Below, piece after piece: positions 8,946 to 17,312 of a stretch of 64,000 bases of DNA. Where the stretch lies: positions 23,114 to 87,113 of the forward strand of contig NZ_JAXCLE010000016.1 of assembly GCF_037027585.1 (NCBI RefSeq), in the 5' to 3' direction. Origin of the DNA: Solibacillus ferritrahens (lineage in GTDB: Bacteria > Bacillota > Bacilli > Bacillales_A > Planococcaceae). Below the pieces are notes generated by a model. It was not told where the DNA came from. It saw nothing but the letters and a program-made list of their open reading frames with translations, and did no database searches. The translations under genes were made by a program, and so were the position numbers. Numbering within the stretch: the stretch's first letter is position 1; every line of letters begins with the position of its first letter.

Positions 8946-10238
8946 ATGGCTTTGTTAGGATTTCTAACAATCGGTGTATTTTTAACATTAATATTTACAA
9001 GAAAAGTTTCGGTAATTGTCGCATTAGTAATGGTGCCAGTAATATTTGGTCTAATTGGGGGATTTGGTTTAGAGCTAGGCGAGATGATGTTAAGTGGATT
9101 ATCAACGGTTGCTCCAACAGGTATTATGCTTGTGTTCGCTATCTTATATTTTAGTCTTATGTTAGATGTAGGATTATTTGACCCAATGATTAAATTCATT
9201 TTAAAGGTTGTAAAAGGTGATCCTTTAAAAGTGGTAGTAGGTACAGCTATTTTAGCAATGGTAGTACATTTAGATGGTAATGGTTCAGCTACGTTTATCA
9301 TTACAATCTCGGCTATGCTACCAATCTATAAAAAACTAGGAATTAATAGATTGGTTTTAGCTGGTGTTGTCGCTTTAGGTGCGGGTGTAATGAATATTAT
9401 TCCATGGGGTGGTCCAACGGCACGTGCCATGACAACTTTAGGTGCTGAAGCTAAAGATATTTTTAATCCTGTCATTCCTGCAATGTTAGCCGGAATTGTC
9501 TGGGTTATTATTGCCTCGGCATTAATTGGATTAAAGGAAAGAAAACGTTTAGGTATTATTCAATTAGACGAGTCAGATTTACAATTTTCAGTTAGTGAAG
9601 AAGAAAAGAAATTAAGAAAACCAAAACTATTTATTTATAATCTTTTATTAACTATCGCACTATTAGTTTCTTTAGTAGGCGCATGGTTACCGATGCCAAT
9701 ATTATTTGTATTAGCTTTTGTAGCAGCATTAATGGTTAACTATCCAAAACACGATGACCAACAGGCGCGTATTGCAGCGCATTCTAAGAGTGTGCTTTTA
9801 GTTGCTACAATGATATTCGCGGCAGGTATCTTTACAGGAATACTAAATGGTACAGGAATGATTGAAGATATGGCACTTGCATTAGTAAATGTTATTCCTG
9901 ATTCTATGGGGCGCTTTTTACCTGTAATTGTAGCAATTACTAGTATGCCTTTGAGTCTTGTTTTTACACCTGATGCATATTATTTCGGGGTGTTACCTGT
10001 AATTGCTGAAACTGCTTCTTCATTGGGCATTAACCCACATGAAATTGGACGAGCAGCAATTTTAGGTCAAATGACAGTTGGATTCCCATTAAGTCCCTTA
10101 ACTGCTTCAACATTTATTTTAATTGGATTAGCACAAGTAGATCTAGTAGATCATCAAAAATTCATTTTTAAGTGGGCGTTTATGACAACAATTGTTATGA
10201 CAATAGTAGCTGTATTGATTGGGGCGATATCTATATGA
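8946..10238 (+). CDS. CitMHS family citrate/tricarboxylate transporter
   Basis: 430 residues from ATG 8946, picked because AAAAGGAGGGG lies just upstream; the frame is open earlier but without a ribosome binding site. It has about 11-12 hydrophobic segments. The conserved loops HLDGNGSATFIIT and NIIPWGGPTARA are hallmarks of the Me2+-citrate:H+ symporter family (B. subtilis CitM/CitH). It should import a citrate-like carboxylate, perhaps as a metal complex, across the cytoplasmic membrane. Its stop overlaps the ATG of the AtuA gene (ATGA), so the two are translationally coupled. The exact substrate is not given by sequence. Confidence 0.85.
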   Translation: MALLGFLTIGVFLTLIFTRKVSVIVALVMVPVIFGLIGGFGLELGEMMLSGLSTVAPTGIMLVFAILYFSLMLDVGLFDPMIKFILKVVKGDPLKVVVGTAILAMVVHLDGNGSATFIITISAMLPIYKKLGINRLVLAGVVALGAGVMNIIPWGGPTARAMTTLGAEAKDIFNPVIPAMLAGIVWVIIASALIGLKERKRLGIIQLDESDLQFSVSEEEKKLRKPKLFIYNLLLTIALLVSLVGAWLPMPILFVLAFVAALMVNYPKHDDQQARIAAHSKSVLLVATMIFAAGIFTGILNGTGMIEDMALALVNVIPDSMGRFLPVIVAITSMPLSLVFTPDAYYFGVLPVIAETASSLGINPHEIGRAAILGQMTVGFPLSPLTASTFILIGLAQVDLVDHQKFIFKWAFMTTIVMTIVAVLIGAISI

Positions 10239-11575
10239 AAAAAAACACAATTAGAATTGGTGTAGGTACTGGGTTTGCTGGTGATCGTATCGAGCCTGCT
10301 GAAATTTTATTAGAAAAAGCTAATTTAGATTATTTGGTTCTGGAATGTTTGGCAGAGCGAACGATAGCGTTAGCTCAAAAAAGAAAAAAAGCGAATTCTT
10401 CATTAGGATATGATGTTCTCTTAGAGAAGCGTATGCAAAGTTTACTGCCTAAATTAAAAAACAAAGCAACACGAATTATCACGAATATGGGGGCTGCTAA
10501 CCCACAAGCAGGTGCGGAAAAAATCTTGGAGATAGCAAACCAGCTAGGAATTTCGATTAAAGTCGCTGTGGTTACTGGAGACGATGTCCTTTCAAAAATT
10601 TCATTAGATGAAACGGTGTGGGAAACAGGCAAATCATTAAGTGACTATGGGGAAATTTTGTCTGCAAATGCTTATATTGGCGCAAATGCATTATTGTCTG
10701 CCTTACAATCAGATGCTCAGATTATTATCACAGGGCGTGTTGCAGACCCATCTTTATTTCTAGCACCAATGATACATGAATTTAAGTGGCCGCTTAACGA
10801 ATTAGATTATTTAGCGCAAGGAACAGTGGTTGGCCATTTATTAGAGTGTGCAGGTCAACTTACAGGAGGGTATTTTGCAGATCCAGGTAAAAAAGATGTT
10901 ACTGATTTAGCAAATCTTGGTTTCCCCTATGCAGATGTATCAAATGATGGAACAGCTATTTTTAGCAAGGTTGAAAATACAGGTGGTCAAATTACTTTAC
11001 AAACAATGAAAGAACAACTGCTTTATGAAGTTTTGAATCCTACTGCATATACAACACCTGATATCATTGCCGATTTCTCGAAAGTGGTTTTTGAAGAAAT
11101 TAATCCTGGCACTATTAAAGTAAGTGGTGTTACTGCCGTAGGGAAACCTGAAAAATTAAAAGTAAGTATTGGCTATAATGCTGGCTTTATTGGCGAAGGC
11201 GAAATCTCATATGCCGGAGAAAATGCATTAGCACGTGCTGAGTTAGCTGGGGAAATCATTTCTGAAAGAATTCGTCATTTATACACAGATTTTAGGGTAG
11301 ATTTGATTGGTGTAAATGCTACTCATAGAAAAGCATTTAGACAAATCGAACCTTATGAAGTTCGACTTAGAGTTGCTGGTAAGACACAGAGTTCAAGTTT
11401 AGCAGCATTAATTGGTGAGGAAGTTGAAGCGTTATATACAAATGGTCCAGCTGGTGGTGGTGGGGCACGTAAAAATATTGTGGATGTCGTAGGTATCGTT
11501 TCTACTTTTATTGAGGAGAACCAAATCGAAATTAGTACTGAAAAGAAGGAGGTTCATTTAAATGAAATTATATGA
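10235..11575 (+). CDS. Acyclic terpene utilisation AtuA family protein (DUF1446)
   Basis: 446 residues from ATG 10235, overlapping the transporter stop by 4 nt. The start, IRIGVGTGFAGDRIEPA, and later NMGAANPQAGA, ITGRVADPSLFLAPM and GPAGGGGARKN are AtuA/DUF1446 signatures. In Pseudomonas, atuA belongs to the citronellol/geraniol degradation cluster, but its reaction is not established to my knowledge. Here the terpene enzymes (geranyl-CoA carboxylase and partners) are absent. The neighbours instead suggest a step on a carboxylate taken in by the CitMHS protein and activated by the CoA-transferase. Confidence 0.8.
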   Translation: MKKNTIRIGVGTGFAGDRIEPAEILLEKANLDYLVLECLAERTIALAQKRKKANSSLGYDVLLEKRMQSLLPKLKNKATRIITNMGAANPQAGAEKILEIANQLGISIKVAVVTGDDVLSKISLDETVWETGKSLSDYGEILSANAYIGANALLSALQSDAQIIITGRVADPSLFLAPMIHEFKWPLNELDYLAQGTVVGHLLECAGQLTGGYFADPGKKDVTDLANLGFPYADVSNDGTAIFSKVENTGGQITLQTMKEQLLYEVLNPTAYTTPDIIADFSKVVFEEINPGTIKVSGVTAVGKPEKLKVSIGYNAGFIGEGEISYAGENALARAELAGEIISERIRHLYTDFRVDLIGVNATHRKAFRQIEPYEVRLRVAGKTQSSSLAALIGEEVEALYTNGPAGGGGARKNIVDVVGIVSTFIEENQIEISTEKKEVHLNEII

Positions 11576-11864
11576 GGTGGCACACTGTAGAACTGGTGAT
11601 AAAGGTAATACTTTAACCATGTCAATTATTGCTTTTAAAAAAGAGAACTATCCATTGCTTTTAGAACAAGTAACAGTCGACAAAGTGAAAGATCACTTAC
11701 AAGGCATCGTATTAGGAGATGTTGAGCGTTATGAACTTCCTTCTCTAGGAGCATTGCAATTTGTTTGTCACGAAGCTTTAGATACGGGAGTTACTACATC
11801 ATTAGCAATGGACACGCATGGGAAAACCTTAAGTTACAGCATATTAGAATTAGAACTATCATAA
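11562..11864 (+). CDS. AtuA-like ferredoxin-fold domain protein
   Basis: 100 residues. The start AHCRTGDKGNTLTMSIIAF and a C-terminal stretch of small residues resemble the domain fused to the C-terminus of longer AtuA proteins; here it is a separate gene overlapping atuA by 14 nt. AAGGAGGTT within the end of atuA is its ribosome binding site. It very likely forms a complex with the preceding protein, replacing the fusion found elsewhere. There are no cysteine clusters, so 'ferredoxin-fold' refers only to topology. Confidence 0.7.
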   Translation: MKLYEVAHCRTGDKGNTLTMSIIAFKKENYPLLLEQVTVDKVKDHLQGIVLGDVERYELPSLGALQFVCHEALDTGVTTSLAMDTHGKTLSYSILELELS

Positions 11865-11917
11865 GCCTTAAAATTAAGTTCTAAAAAAATAAGAGTTATC
11901 TTTTCAGGGGGGTTGAA

Positions 11918-12616
11918 ATGGAGAAAGTATACGATTCATTTGAACATGCAGTAGAGGATATTACGAATGGTTCTACTATTATTGCTGGTGGATTTGGTCT
12001 GTGTGGTATTCCTGAGAAATTAATTGCGGCGTTAGAAAAAAAGGATGTAACAGATTTAACCGTTGTGAGTAACAACTGTGGAGTAGATGATTTTGGATTA
12101 GGTTTATTACTTAAAAATAAACAAATAAAAAAAATGATTGCATCCTATGTTGGTGAAAATAAAACTTTTGAGCAACAATTTATATCAGGAGAGCTAGAAG
12201 TCGAATTAACACCACAAGGTACCTTAGCTGAGAAACTTCGAGCTGGAGGGGCGGGTATTCCCGGGTTTTACACTGCAACAGGCGTTGGAACACCTATTGC
12301 AGAAGGCAAAGAAGTGAAAGAATTCGATGGTAAAGCGTATTTATTAGAAACCGCAATTAAAGGGGATTTTGCTTTAGTTAAAGCATGGAAAGCAGATAAA
12401 AGTGGTAATTTAGTATTCCGGAAAACCTCTCGTAATTTTAATCCATTAGCTGCCATGGCTGCTAAAATAACTATAGTAGAGGTGGAGGAATTAGTAGAGG
12501 TTGGAGAAATAGATCCAGACTTTATTCACCTACCGGGTATTTACGTTCAGCGTATAGTAGTTGGTCAAAATTATGAAAAACGCATTGAACGTCTCGTTGT
12601 AAAGGAGAATGCATAG
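11918..12616 (+). CDS. scoA: 3-oxoacid CoA-transferase, subunit A
   Basis: 232 residues. The start has GSTIIAGGFGLCGIPEKLI, followed by VSNNCGVDDFGLG and GGAGIPGFYTATGVGT; these are the CoA-transferase family I (subunit A) motifs. With subunit B it moves CoA from succinyl-CoA or acetyl-CoA to a 3-oxoacid. It is preceded by CAGGGGGG. The 53-nt gap from the small AtuA-domain gene contains no terminator, so it is probably co-transcribed with the transporter and AtuA. The scoA name follows the B. subtilis orthologue family; the true acceptor acid here may differ. Confidence 0.85.
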   Translation: MEKVYDSFEHAVEDITNGSTIIAGGFGLCGIPEKLIAALEKKDVTDLTVVSNNCGVDDFGLGLLLKNKQIKKMIASYVGENKTFEQQFISGELEVELTPQGTLAEKLRAGGAGIPGFYTATGVGTPIAEGKEVKEFDGKAYLLETAIKGDFALVKAWKADKSGNLVFRKTSRNFNPLAAMAAKITIVEVEELVEVGEIDPDFIHLPGIYVQRIVVGQNYEKRIERLVVKENA

Positions 12617-13245
12617 TGTCTAGAGATGTGATTATAAAACGTGCTGTTCAAGAAATTTCAAATGGGATGTATGTAAATTTAGGCATTGGAATGCCCACAT
12701 TGATAGCGAATAATATACCTTCAGATTATGAAGTGTTTCTACAATCTGAGAATGGTTTGCTTGGCATTGGGGCTTACCCTACGGAAGAGCAAGTAGATGC
12801 GGATTTAATAAATGCGGGTAAAGAAACTGTTACAGCTAGCAAAGGCGCTTCATATTTTGATAGTGCAGAAAGCTTTGCTATGATCCGAGGGGGACATATT
12901 GATGTAGCGATTTTAGGTGGAATGGAAGTCTCTCAATACGGTGATCTAGCTAACTGGATGATTCCAGGAAAACTAGTTAAAGGTATGGGAGGAGCAATGG
13001 ACTTAGTAGTAGGTGCAAAAAAAGTTGTTGTGATTATGGAGCATACGAATAAACATGGTGAAACAAAAATTAAACAAACTTGCTCTCTTCCACTTACAGG
13101 TAAAGGTGTCGTTCATCGATTAATAACTGAATTAGCAGTTTTTGATTTCAAGGATGGAGAAATGATTCTCATCGAATTACAACCAGAAGTCACATTAGAG
13201 GAAGTTAAAGAAAAGACAGAAGCTTCATTTGTTGTGAATTTATAA
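12616..13245 (+). CDS. scoB: 3-oxoacid CoA-transferase, subunit B
   Basis: 209 residues. Translation starts at GTG 12616, overlapping the scoA TAG by one base, with AAAGGAG upstream. It has VNLGIGMPTLIANNIP near the start and the active-site Glu in SENGLLGIG, the residue that forms the enzyme-CoA thioester. This is the normal length for subunit B. The two subunits are coupled and should be made in equal amounts. It is the last gene of the five-gene cluster. Confidence 0.87.
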   Translation: MSRDVIIKRAVQEISNGMYVNLGIGMPTLIANNIPSDYEVFLQSENGLLGIGAYPTEEQVDADLINAGKETVTASKGASYFDSAESFAMIRGGHIDVAILGGMEVSQYGDLANWMIPGKLVKGMGGAMDLVVGAKKVVVIMEHTNKHGETKIKQTCSLPLTGKGVVHRLITELAVFDFKDGEMILIELQPEVTLEEVKEKTEASFVVNL

Positions 13246-13364
13246 AAGTGATTAATTGCTCTTTGAAGATAGGAAATAGGTATAAAAAATGTAATATTAG
13301 CCCACTTCCCCATAAATGTAAAAAATAGAAGGTTGAAATTTCCACTTATACAATAAAATCAACA

Positions 13365-13413
13365 AAATCCCCTCTCAATCCTTGTAAGCCAAGGGTTGAG
13401 AGGGGGTTTTTCT
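13365..13413 (+). terminator. Strong terminator ending the CitMHS-AtuA-scoAB operon
   Basis: A 16-bp stem (13369-13384 with 13390-13405, one G-U pair) with a 5-nt loop, followed by GTTTTT. Confidence 0.9.
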
Positions 13414-13767
13414 GCGTTTCAACCATCATAAAAAATTCCATTCGCAAATGTGGAAGAGTGGAATTTTGCAATTTCTATCTACACCGAGGCTACTTCTCAA
13501 AGTTTGAGGGAAACTCCCATTTTATATTTGGACTTCTTTTATACGTTTACTCTATGAGAACCACTTGTTCCATATTGTTAAATATTTTTCCGAATTATTA
13601 AGAGAACGAACGTTTCCTTATAACATCGCTCGCCTCTCCTGTTTTTCCATCATCGTACTATATTTAATATTTGGAAAACTAAATTCTCTTTTAAGGCTAT
13701 AAAGTTCAGTTAAAAAGAAAATAATAAGTTGTGATAGAGAGCTTTTTATTATAAAGGAGGACAACTC
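13414..13767. other. Non-coding gap before the SDR gene
   Basis: I see no gene in these 354 bp. A small inverted repeat (AAAATTCCA near 13432 with TGGAATTTT near 13459) is present. The SDR ribosome binding site AAAGGAGG lies at the right end. No confident promoter was read. Confidence 0.5.
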
Positions 13768-14550
13768 ATGAATCGTTTTGAAGAAAAAGTCGTAATTGTA
13801 ACGGGTGCAGGCTCGGGATTAGGACAGGCTGCAGCATTACAGCTGGCAAAAGAAGGCGCTAAGCTAGTGCTCGTTGATATAAATCAGGCCGGGTTAGATG
13901 ACACAAAGAAAAAGGTGCAGGAAGTTGCTTCAAATGCAGAGACGCTTCTAGTAACAGCAAATGTTGCAACGGAAAGTGAAGTAGAGAACTTTGTCAATCA
14001 AACGGTGGAACGATTCGGCAAGATTGATGCCTTCCTCAACAATGCTGGAGTAGAAGGGAAGCAAGATTTAACAGAAGACTATGGGGTCGATGAATTCCAA
14101 AAAGTTGTCTCGATCAATTTAAATGGTGTATTTTACGGTATGAAGTATGTTTTGAAGGTGATGAAGGAACAAGGCTATGGATCGATTGTTAACACGGCGT
14201 CTGTCGGTGGAATCCGGGGGGTCGGAAATCAGTCAGGCTATGCTGCGAGTAAGCATGGCGTAGTTGGATTAACAAGAAACTCAGCGGTTGAATACGGTGA
14301 GTACGGGATTTCTGTAAAAGCAATTGCCCCTGGTGCGATTATGACACCAATGGTAGAAGGATCTTTGCGTCAAATAGGCGGCGATAACTGGGAAGAAGCA
14401 GGCAAACAATTTGTACAAGGTAATCCGATGAAACGCTTTGGTAAACCAGAAGAAATAGGTTACTTAGTGGCGTTTTTATTATCTACTCAAGCTGACTTCA
14501 TTAATGGCGCTGTCATCCCAATCGACGGCGGGCAATCTTATAAATATTAA
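13768..14550 (+). CDS. SDR family NAD(P)-dependent oxidoreductase
   Basis: 260 residues with the classical short-chain dehydrogenase plan: a cofactor loop TGAGSGLGQAA near residue 12, NNAGVEG near 91, a catalytic Ser in NTASVGG, and the YxxxK pair in YAASKHGVVG. The C-terminus ends NGAVIPIDGGQSYKY. The Asp after strand 2 (LVLVDINQAG) suggests NAD+ preference. Family naming would be glucose 1-dehydrogenase or 3-oxoacyl reductase, but the substrate is unknown. AAAGGAGG is a strong ribosome binding site. It is a single gene bounded by terminators. Confidence 0.82.
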   Translation: MNRFEEKVVIVTGAGSGLGQAAALQLAKEGAKLVLVDINQAGLDDTKKKVQEVASNAETLLVTANVATESEVENFVNQTVERFGKIDAFLNNAGVEGKQDLTEDYGVDEFQKVVSINLNGVFYGMKYVLKVMKEQGYGSIVNTASVGGIRGVGNQSGYAASKHGVVGLTRNSAVEYGEYGISVKAIAPGAIMTPMVEGSLRQIGGDNWEEAGKQFVQGNPMKRFGKPEEIGYLVAFLLSTQADFINGAVIPIDGGQSYKY

Positions 14551-14559
14551 TCAATGACT

Positions 14560-14600
14560 TATAAAAGCGAAGTAAAAAACGCTTTTATAGGTTTTTTATT
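14560..14600. terminator. Terminator between SDR and DUF1722 genes
   Basis: A 10-bp stem, TATAAAAGCG (14560-14569) with CGCTTTTATA (14580-14589), followed by GGTTTTTTATTTTT. It serves the SDR gene and may also act for the convergent DUF1722 gene. Confidence 0.8.
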
Positions 14601-14625
14601 TTTCAAATGGTCGGTTCTCAGTAAT

Positions 14626-14979
14626 TCAATCCTTCAAAATGCGGCTTTCGATTAAATATTTCACTTCATATTTCCGAGCCAATCCTTTTAGGAACTTTAA
14701 TAGTCCGCTAAAATTCGCTTCTTCCAATAAACGTTCATACTGCATTTTTTCTTCGGCACTGGCACATTTTTTAAAGTATCCCCACATATGCTGGCATGCA
14801 TTGCGCATACTGCCGTTTGTTGGTTTTTGGTTAAGTGCATCTGTTATGAGCTGAGCGACCTCGTCATACGATAAATTATCCTTCATTGCTTGCCGGATGG
14901 CGTTATAGTGTTTCTGGCTATGAAACATTACATGATATTTTTCCTCCCGCCATAAATGCTCAGTATGCTTTTTGTTCAT
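14626..14979 (-). CDS. DUF1722 (YbgA-type) domain protein
   Basis: 117 residues. LWREEKYHVMFHSQKHYNAI at the start matches the DUF1722 signature (W-x-x-x-K-Y-x-x-M-x-H-S-x-x-x-Y). The domain is otherwise found fused to DUF523 or near photolyase genes; no function is established. Here it is free-standing, helical and Lys-rich. AGGAGGTGTCG precedes the ATG on the minus strand. It converges on the SDR gene and is divergent from the acetamidase gene 209 bp away. Confidence 0.75.
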   Translation of the reverse strand: MNKKHTEHLWREEKYHVMFHSQKHYNAIRQAMKDNLSYDEVAQLITDALNQKPTNGSMRNACQHMWGYFKKCASAEEKMQYERLLEEANFSGLLKFLKGLARKYEVKYLIESRILKD

Positions 14980-15188
14980 GCAACGACACCTCCTGCTTTT
15001 TTGTCATCATTATATAAGATAAAGAAAAGTTTTACATTTGTTAAGAAATCGCCTCGATATTAGTATGTAAAAAATTGTATAATATATTAAGAGCATATTT
15101 TTATGGTTTTTTCATTATGATGGGATATAAAAGAAATACCTTTTAAATTAACTGAATATACTTAAAATTTATAGGAGGAGGATTTTTT

Positions 15189-16550
15189 ATGCTAAACGAT
15201 CTTGCACCTAGCTTTGAACAACAAGAAGATTTATTGAATCCAGAGCAGCCAGCTGTTCAAGCTGCCGAAACATTATTCGTTAATGAATTTACAGATGGGG
15301 TACTAAATCCAAACGCACCGATGTTGGGACCAGTTAAAGATGGTGGTACGATTATTGCCAATACAGCACCGGGGTGTTGGGGACCGATGATTACGCCGAT
15401 AATACGCGGTGGACATGAAGTGACAAGACCTGTGTATGTGGAAGGCGCGGAAGTAGGGGACGCAATCGTTATACAAATTAAGTCGGTCCAAGTGACATCG
15501 ATTGCTACATCTTCGGGGACGGATGAAGCGCAGGTGGATCGATTTATCGGAGATCCATTTGTAAAAGTGAAGTGTCCGGGCTGTGGAAAGCTGCATCCGA
15601 CGACCATCGTACAGGGCATTGGCCAGGAGTCGGTAAAATGTGTTACATGTGGCACAGATACTACACCGTTTAAAATTTCGAATGGCTATACGATGGCGTT
15701 TAATCCTAAAGGTGATATCGGCTTGACTGTTGGCAGAGAAGCGGCGCGCCGAATTGCCCAGGATGCCAAGAACTTTATGCGAACACCAGAAAAGTCTGTC
15801 CAAAACCCCATTACGGCATTTGGACCAAGTGATTTAATTGGTGTCATGGCAAGAATGCGGCCCTTTGTAGGGCAGCTAGGAACAACACCATCCAAGGCAA
15901 TGCCGGATTCCCATAATGCCGGCGACTTTGGCTCATTTTTAATCGGAGCACCACACGAATTTACGATGACGGAAGATGAGCTTGATATCCACCGCACAGA
16001 TGGACATATGGATATAAACCGTGTCCGTGAAGGGGCTGTAGTCATCTGTCCTGTAAAAGTACCAGGTGGCGGTGTTTATGTGGGGGATATGCATGCGATG
16101 CAAGGTGATGGAGAAATTGCCGGCCATACGACAGATGTAGCGGGTATTGTGCAGCTACAGGTGAGTGTCCTAAAGAAAGTGAACTTGGAAGGGCCGATTA
16201 TCCTCCCGAATGTAGAGGACTTACCGTATACAGCTAAGCCATTTTCTAAAGAAGAGAAGCGCATAGCACGTGAGCTGGCGGAAGAGTTTGGTGTGAAGCA
16301 GGTGGAAGATAGTTTCCCGTTATCGGTTGTCGGTACAGGGCAAAATTTAAACATAGCAACAGACAATGCACTTGAGCGTATAGCAAAACTGTTTGAACTA
16401 ACGGTCGATGAGGTGAGAAACCGCGCGACTATAACGGGCTCGATTGAAATAGGTCGCCATCCCGGTGTCGTAACCGTTACTGTTCAAATTCCTAAATCAT
16501 TTCTAAAAAAGGCTAGACTCTTTAAAACAATCAAACGCCAGTACGATTAA
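15189..16550 (+). CDS. Acetamidase/formamidase family protein
   Basis: 453 residues, in the usual range of the FmdA_AmdA family, metal-dependent amidohydrolases that release ammonia from formamide or acetamide. Family landmarks are GPVKDGGTIIANTAPG near the start, NAGDFGS and GGGVYVGDMHAMQGDGEIAG, where the metal-binding Asp and His lie. An insert around residues 130-155 carries two CxxC pairs (CPGCG and CVTCG), which looks like a small zinc ribbon. TAGGAGGAGG gives a strong ribosome binding site. A gene of unknown function follows after 74 nt. Confidence 0.82.
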   Translation: MLNDLAPSFEQQEDLLNPEQPAVQAAETLFVNEFTDGVLNPNAPMLGPVKDGGTIIANTAPGCWGPMITPIIRGGHEVTRPVYVEGAEVGDAIVIQIKSVQVTSIATSSGTDEAQVDRFIGDPFVKVKCPGCGKLHPTTIVQGIGQESVKCVTCGTDTTPFKISNGYTMAFNPKGDIGLTVGREAARRIAQDAKNFMRTPEKSVQNPITAFGPSDLIGVMARMRPFVGQLGTTPSKAMPDSHNAGDFGSFLIGAPHEFTMTEDELDIHRTDGHMDINRVREGAVVICPVKVPGGGVYVGDMHAMQGDGEIAGHTTDVAGIVQLQVSVLKKVNLEGPIILPNVEDLPYTAKPFSKEEKRIARELAEEFGVKQVEDSFPLSVVGTGQNLNIATDNALERIAKLFELTVDEVRNRATITGSIEIGRHPGVVTVTVQIPKSFLKKARLFKTIKRQYD

Positions 16551-16624
16551 CGAGTAATGAAGAGTTTTTATCAATTATTTTTCGGGAAACAGAATTGTAA
16601 TAGAAAAATAGAAGGGATGATGCT

Positions 16625-17143
16625 ATGCAACCATTAATCAGGAAAATAGAAGCAATTGTCATCTCCATTGGCGTTCAGTCGGGTATGGGCACTATAGAAG
16701 CCGTAAGTGAAAAGGACGAAAGTAAAAAAGCGATTTTTCAAATTACATCAAAAACGCCATTAATGACAAAGGACGGATATCAAATCGGTATTTCGGCCAT
16801 CCCTGTGAAGGCGAAAATTATTGTGTTCGTTGACTCCAAAAGTCCGTCGCCCATGGTTTCACCCCCACATATTACACCACTGCTCGTTATTTTTGATCAG
16901 TATGACAAAAAAGGGGAAGTATGTGTAGGTGCATTTGATAAAATGCTCTATTGCGAACAGCTGAATCTGAAGCTCCATATTAATGAATCAACGGAAATAG
17001 TGGATTTAACCGGGAAGCGAGTGGATCGGAGCGAATTGACTGAGAAAATGCTATTTGTCTTCTATGACCGGGCAACACGCAGCATGCCTGTACAAGCAAA
17101 TCCATCAAAACTGATTGTTACATCTATTGAGCATACTAAATAG
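16625..17143 (+). CDS. Hypothetical protein
   Basis: 172 residues, no signal peptide or membrane helix. It appears to be beta-rich: an N-terminal block (IVISIGVQSGMGTIEAV), then a C-terminal part with KMLFVFYDRATRSMPVQANPSKLIV. The latter resembles a motif ('voltage of x-T-R-S-x-P-x-Q-x-x-P-x-K-I-x-V') that I associate with stalk-domain/copper-amine-oxidase-N-like proteins of Firmicutes, but the match is partial. It lies 74 nt after the acetamidase gene with its own ribosome binding site, GAAGGGATG, and may be co-transcribed. Function unknown. Confidence 0.55.
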   Translation: MQPLIRKIEAIVISIGVQSGMGTIEAVSEKDESKKAIFQITSKTPLMTKDGYQIGISAIPVKAKIIVFVDSKSPSPMVSPPHITPLLVIFDQYDKKGEVCVGAFDKMLYCEQLNLKLHINESTEIVDLTGKRVDRSELTEKMLFVFYDRATRSMPVQANPSKLIVTSIEHTK

Positions 17144-17312
17144 TGAAAGGGCATATCGATTGCTACTTGAGTTCGTATGAGTACACCACCATTCTAATCC
17201 GGACTAGTAGAGCGGTATGCTTTTCTTATGGAAAAAATTAATTTTCTTTTCATGCACTTCTAAATTTTGTTATATTTTTTATAGAGAATAGGCGTAGGGA
17301 AGGAGGGTGATA

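Noticed and set aside
15257..16366. Several long minus-strand frames opposite the acetamidase gene
   Set aside because: They are shadows of a well-supported plus-strand gene and show no family motifs.
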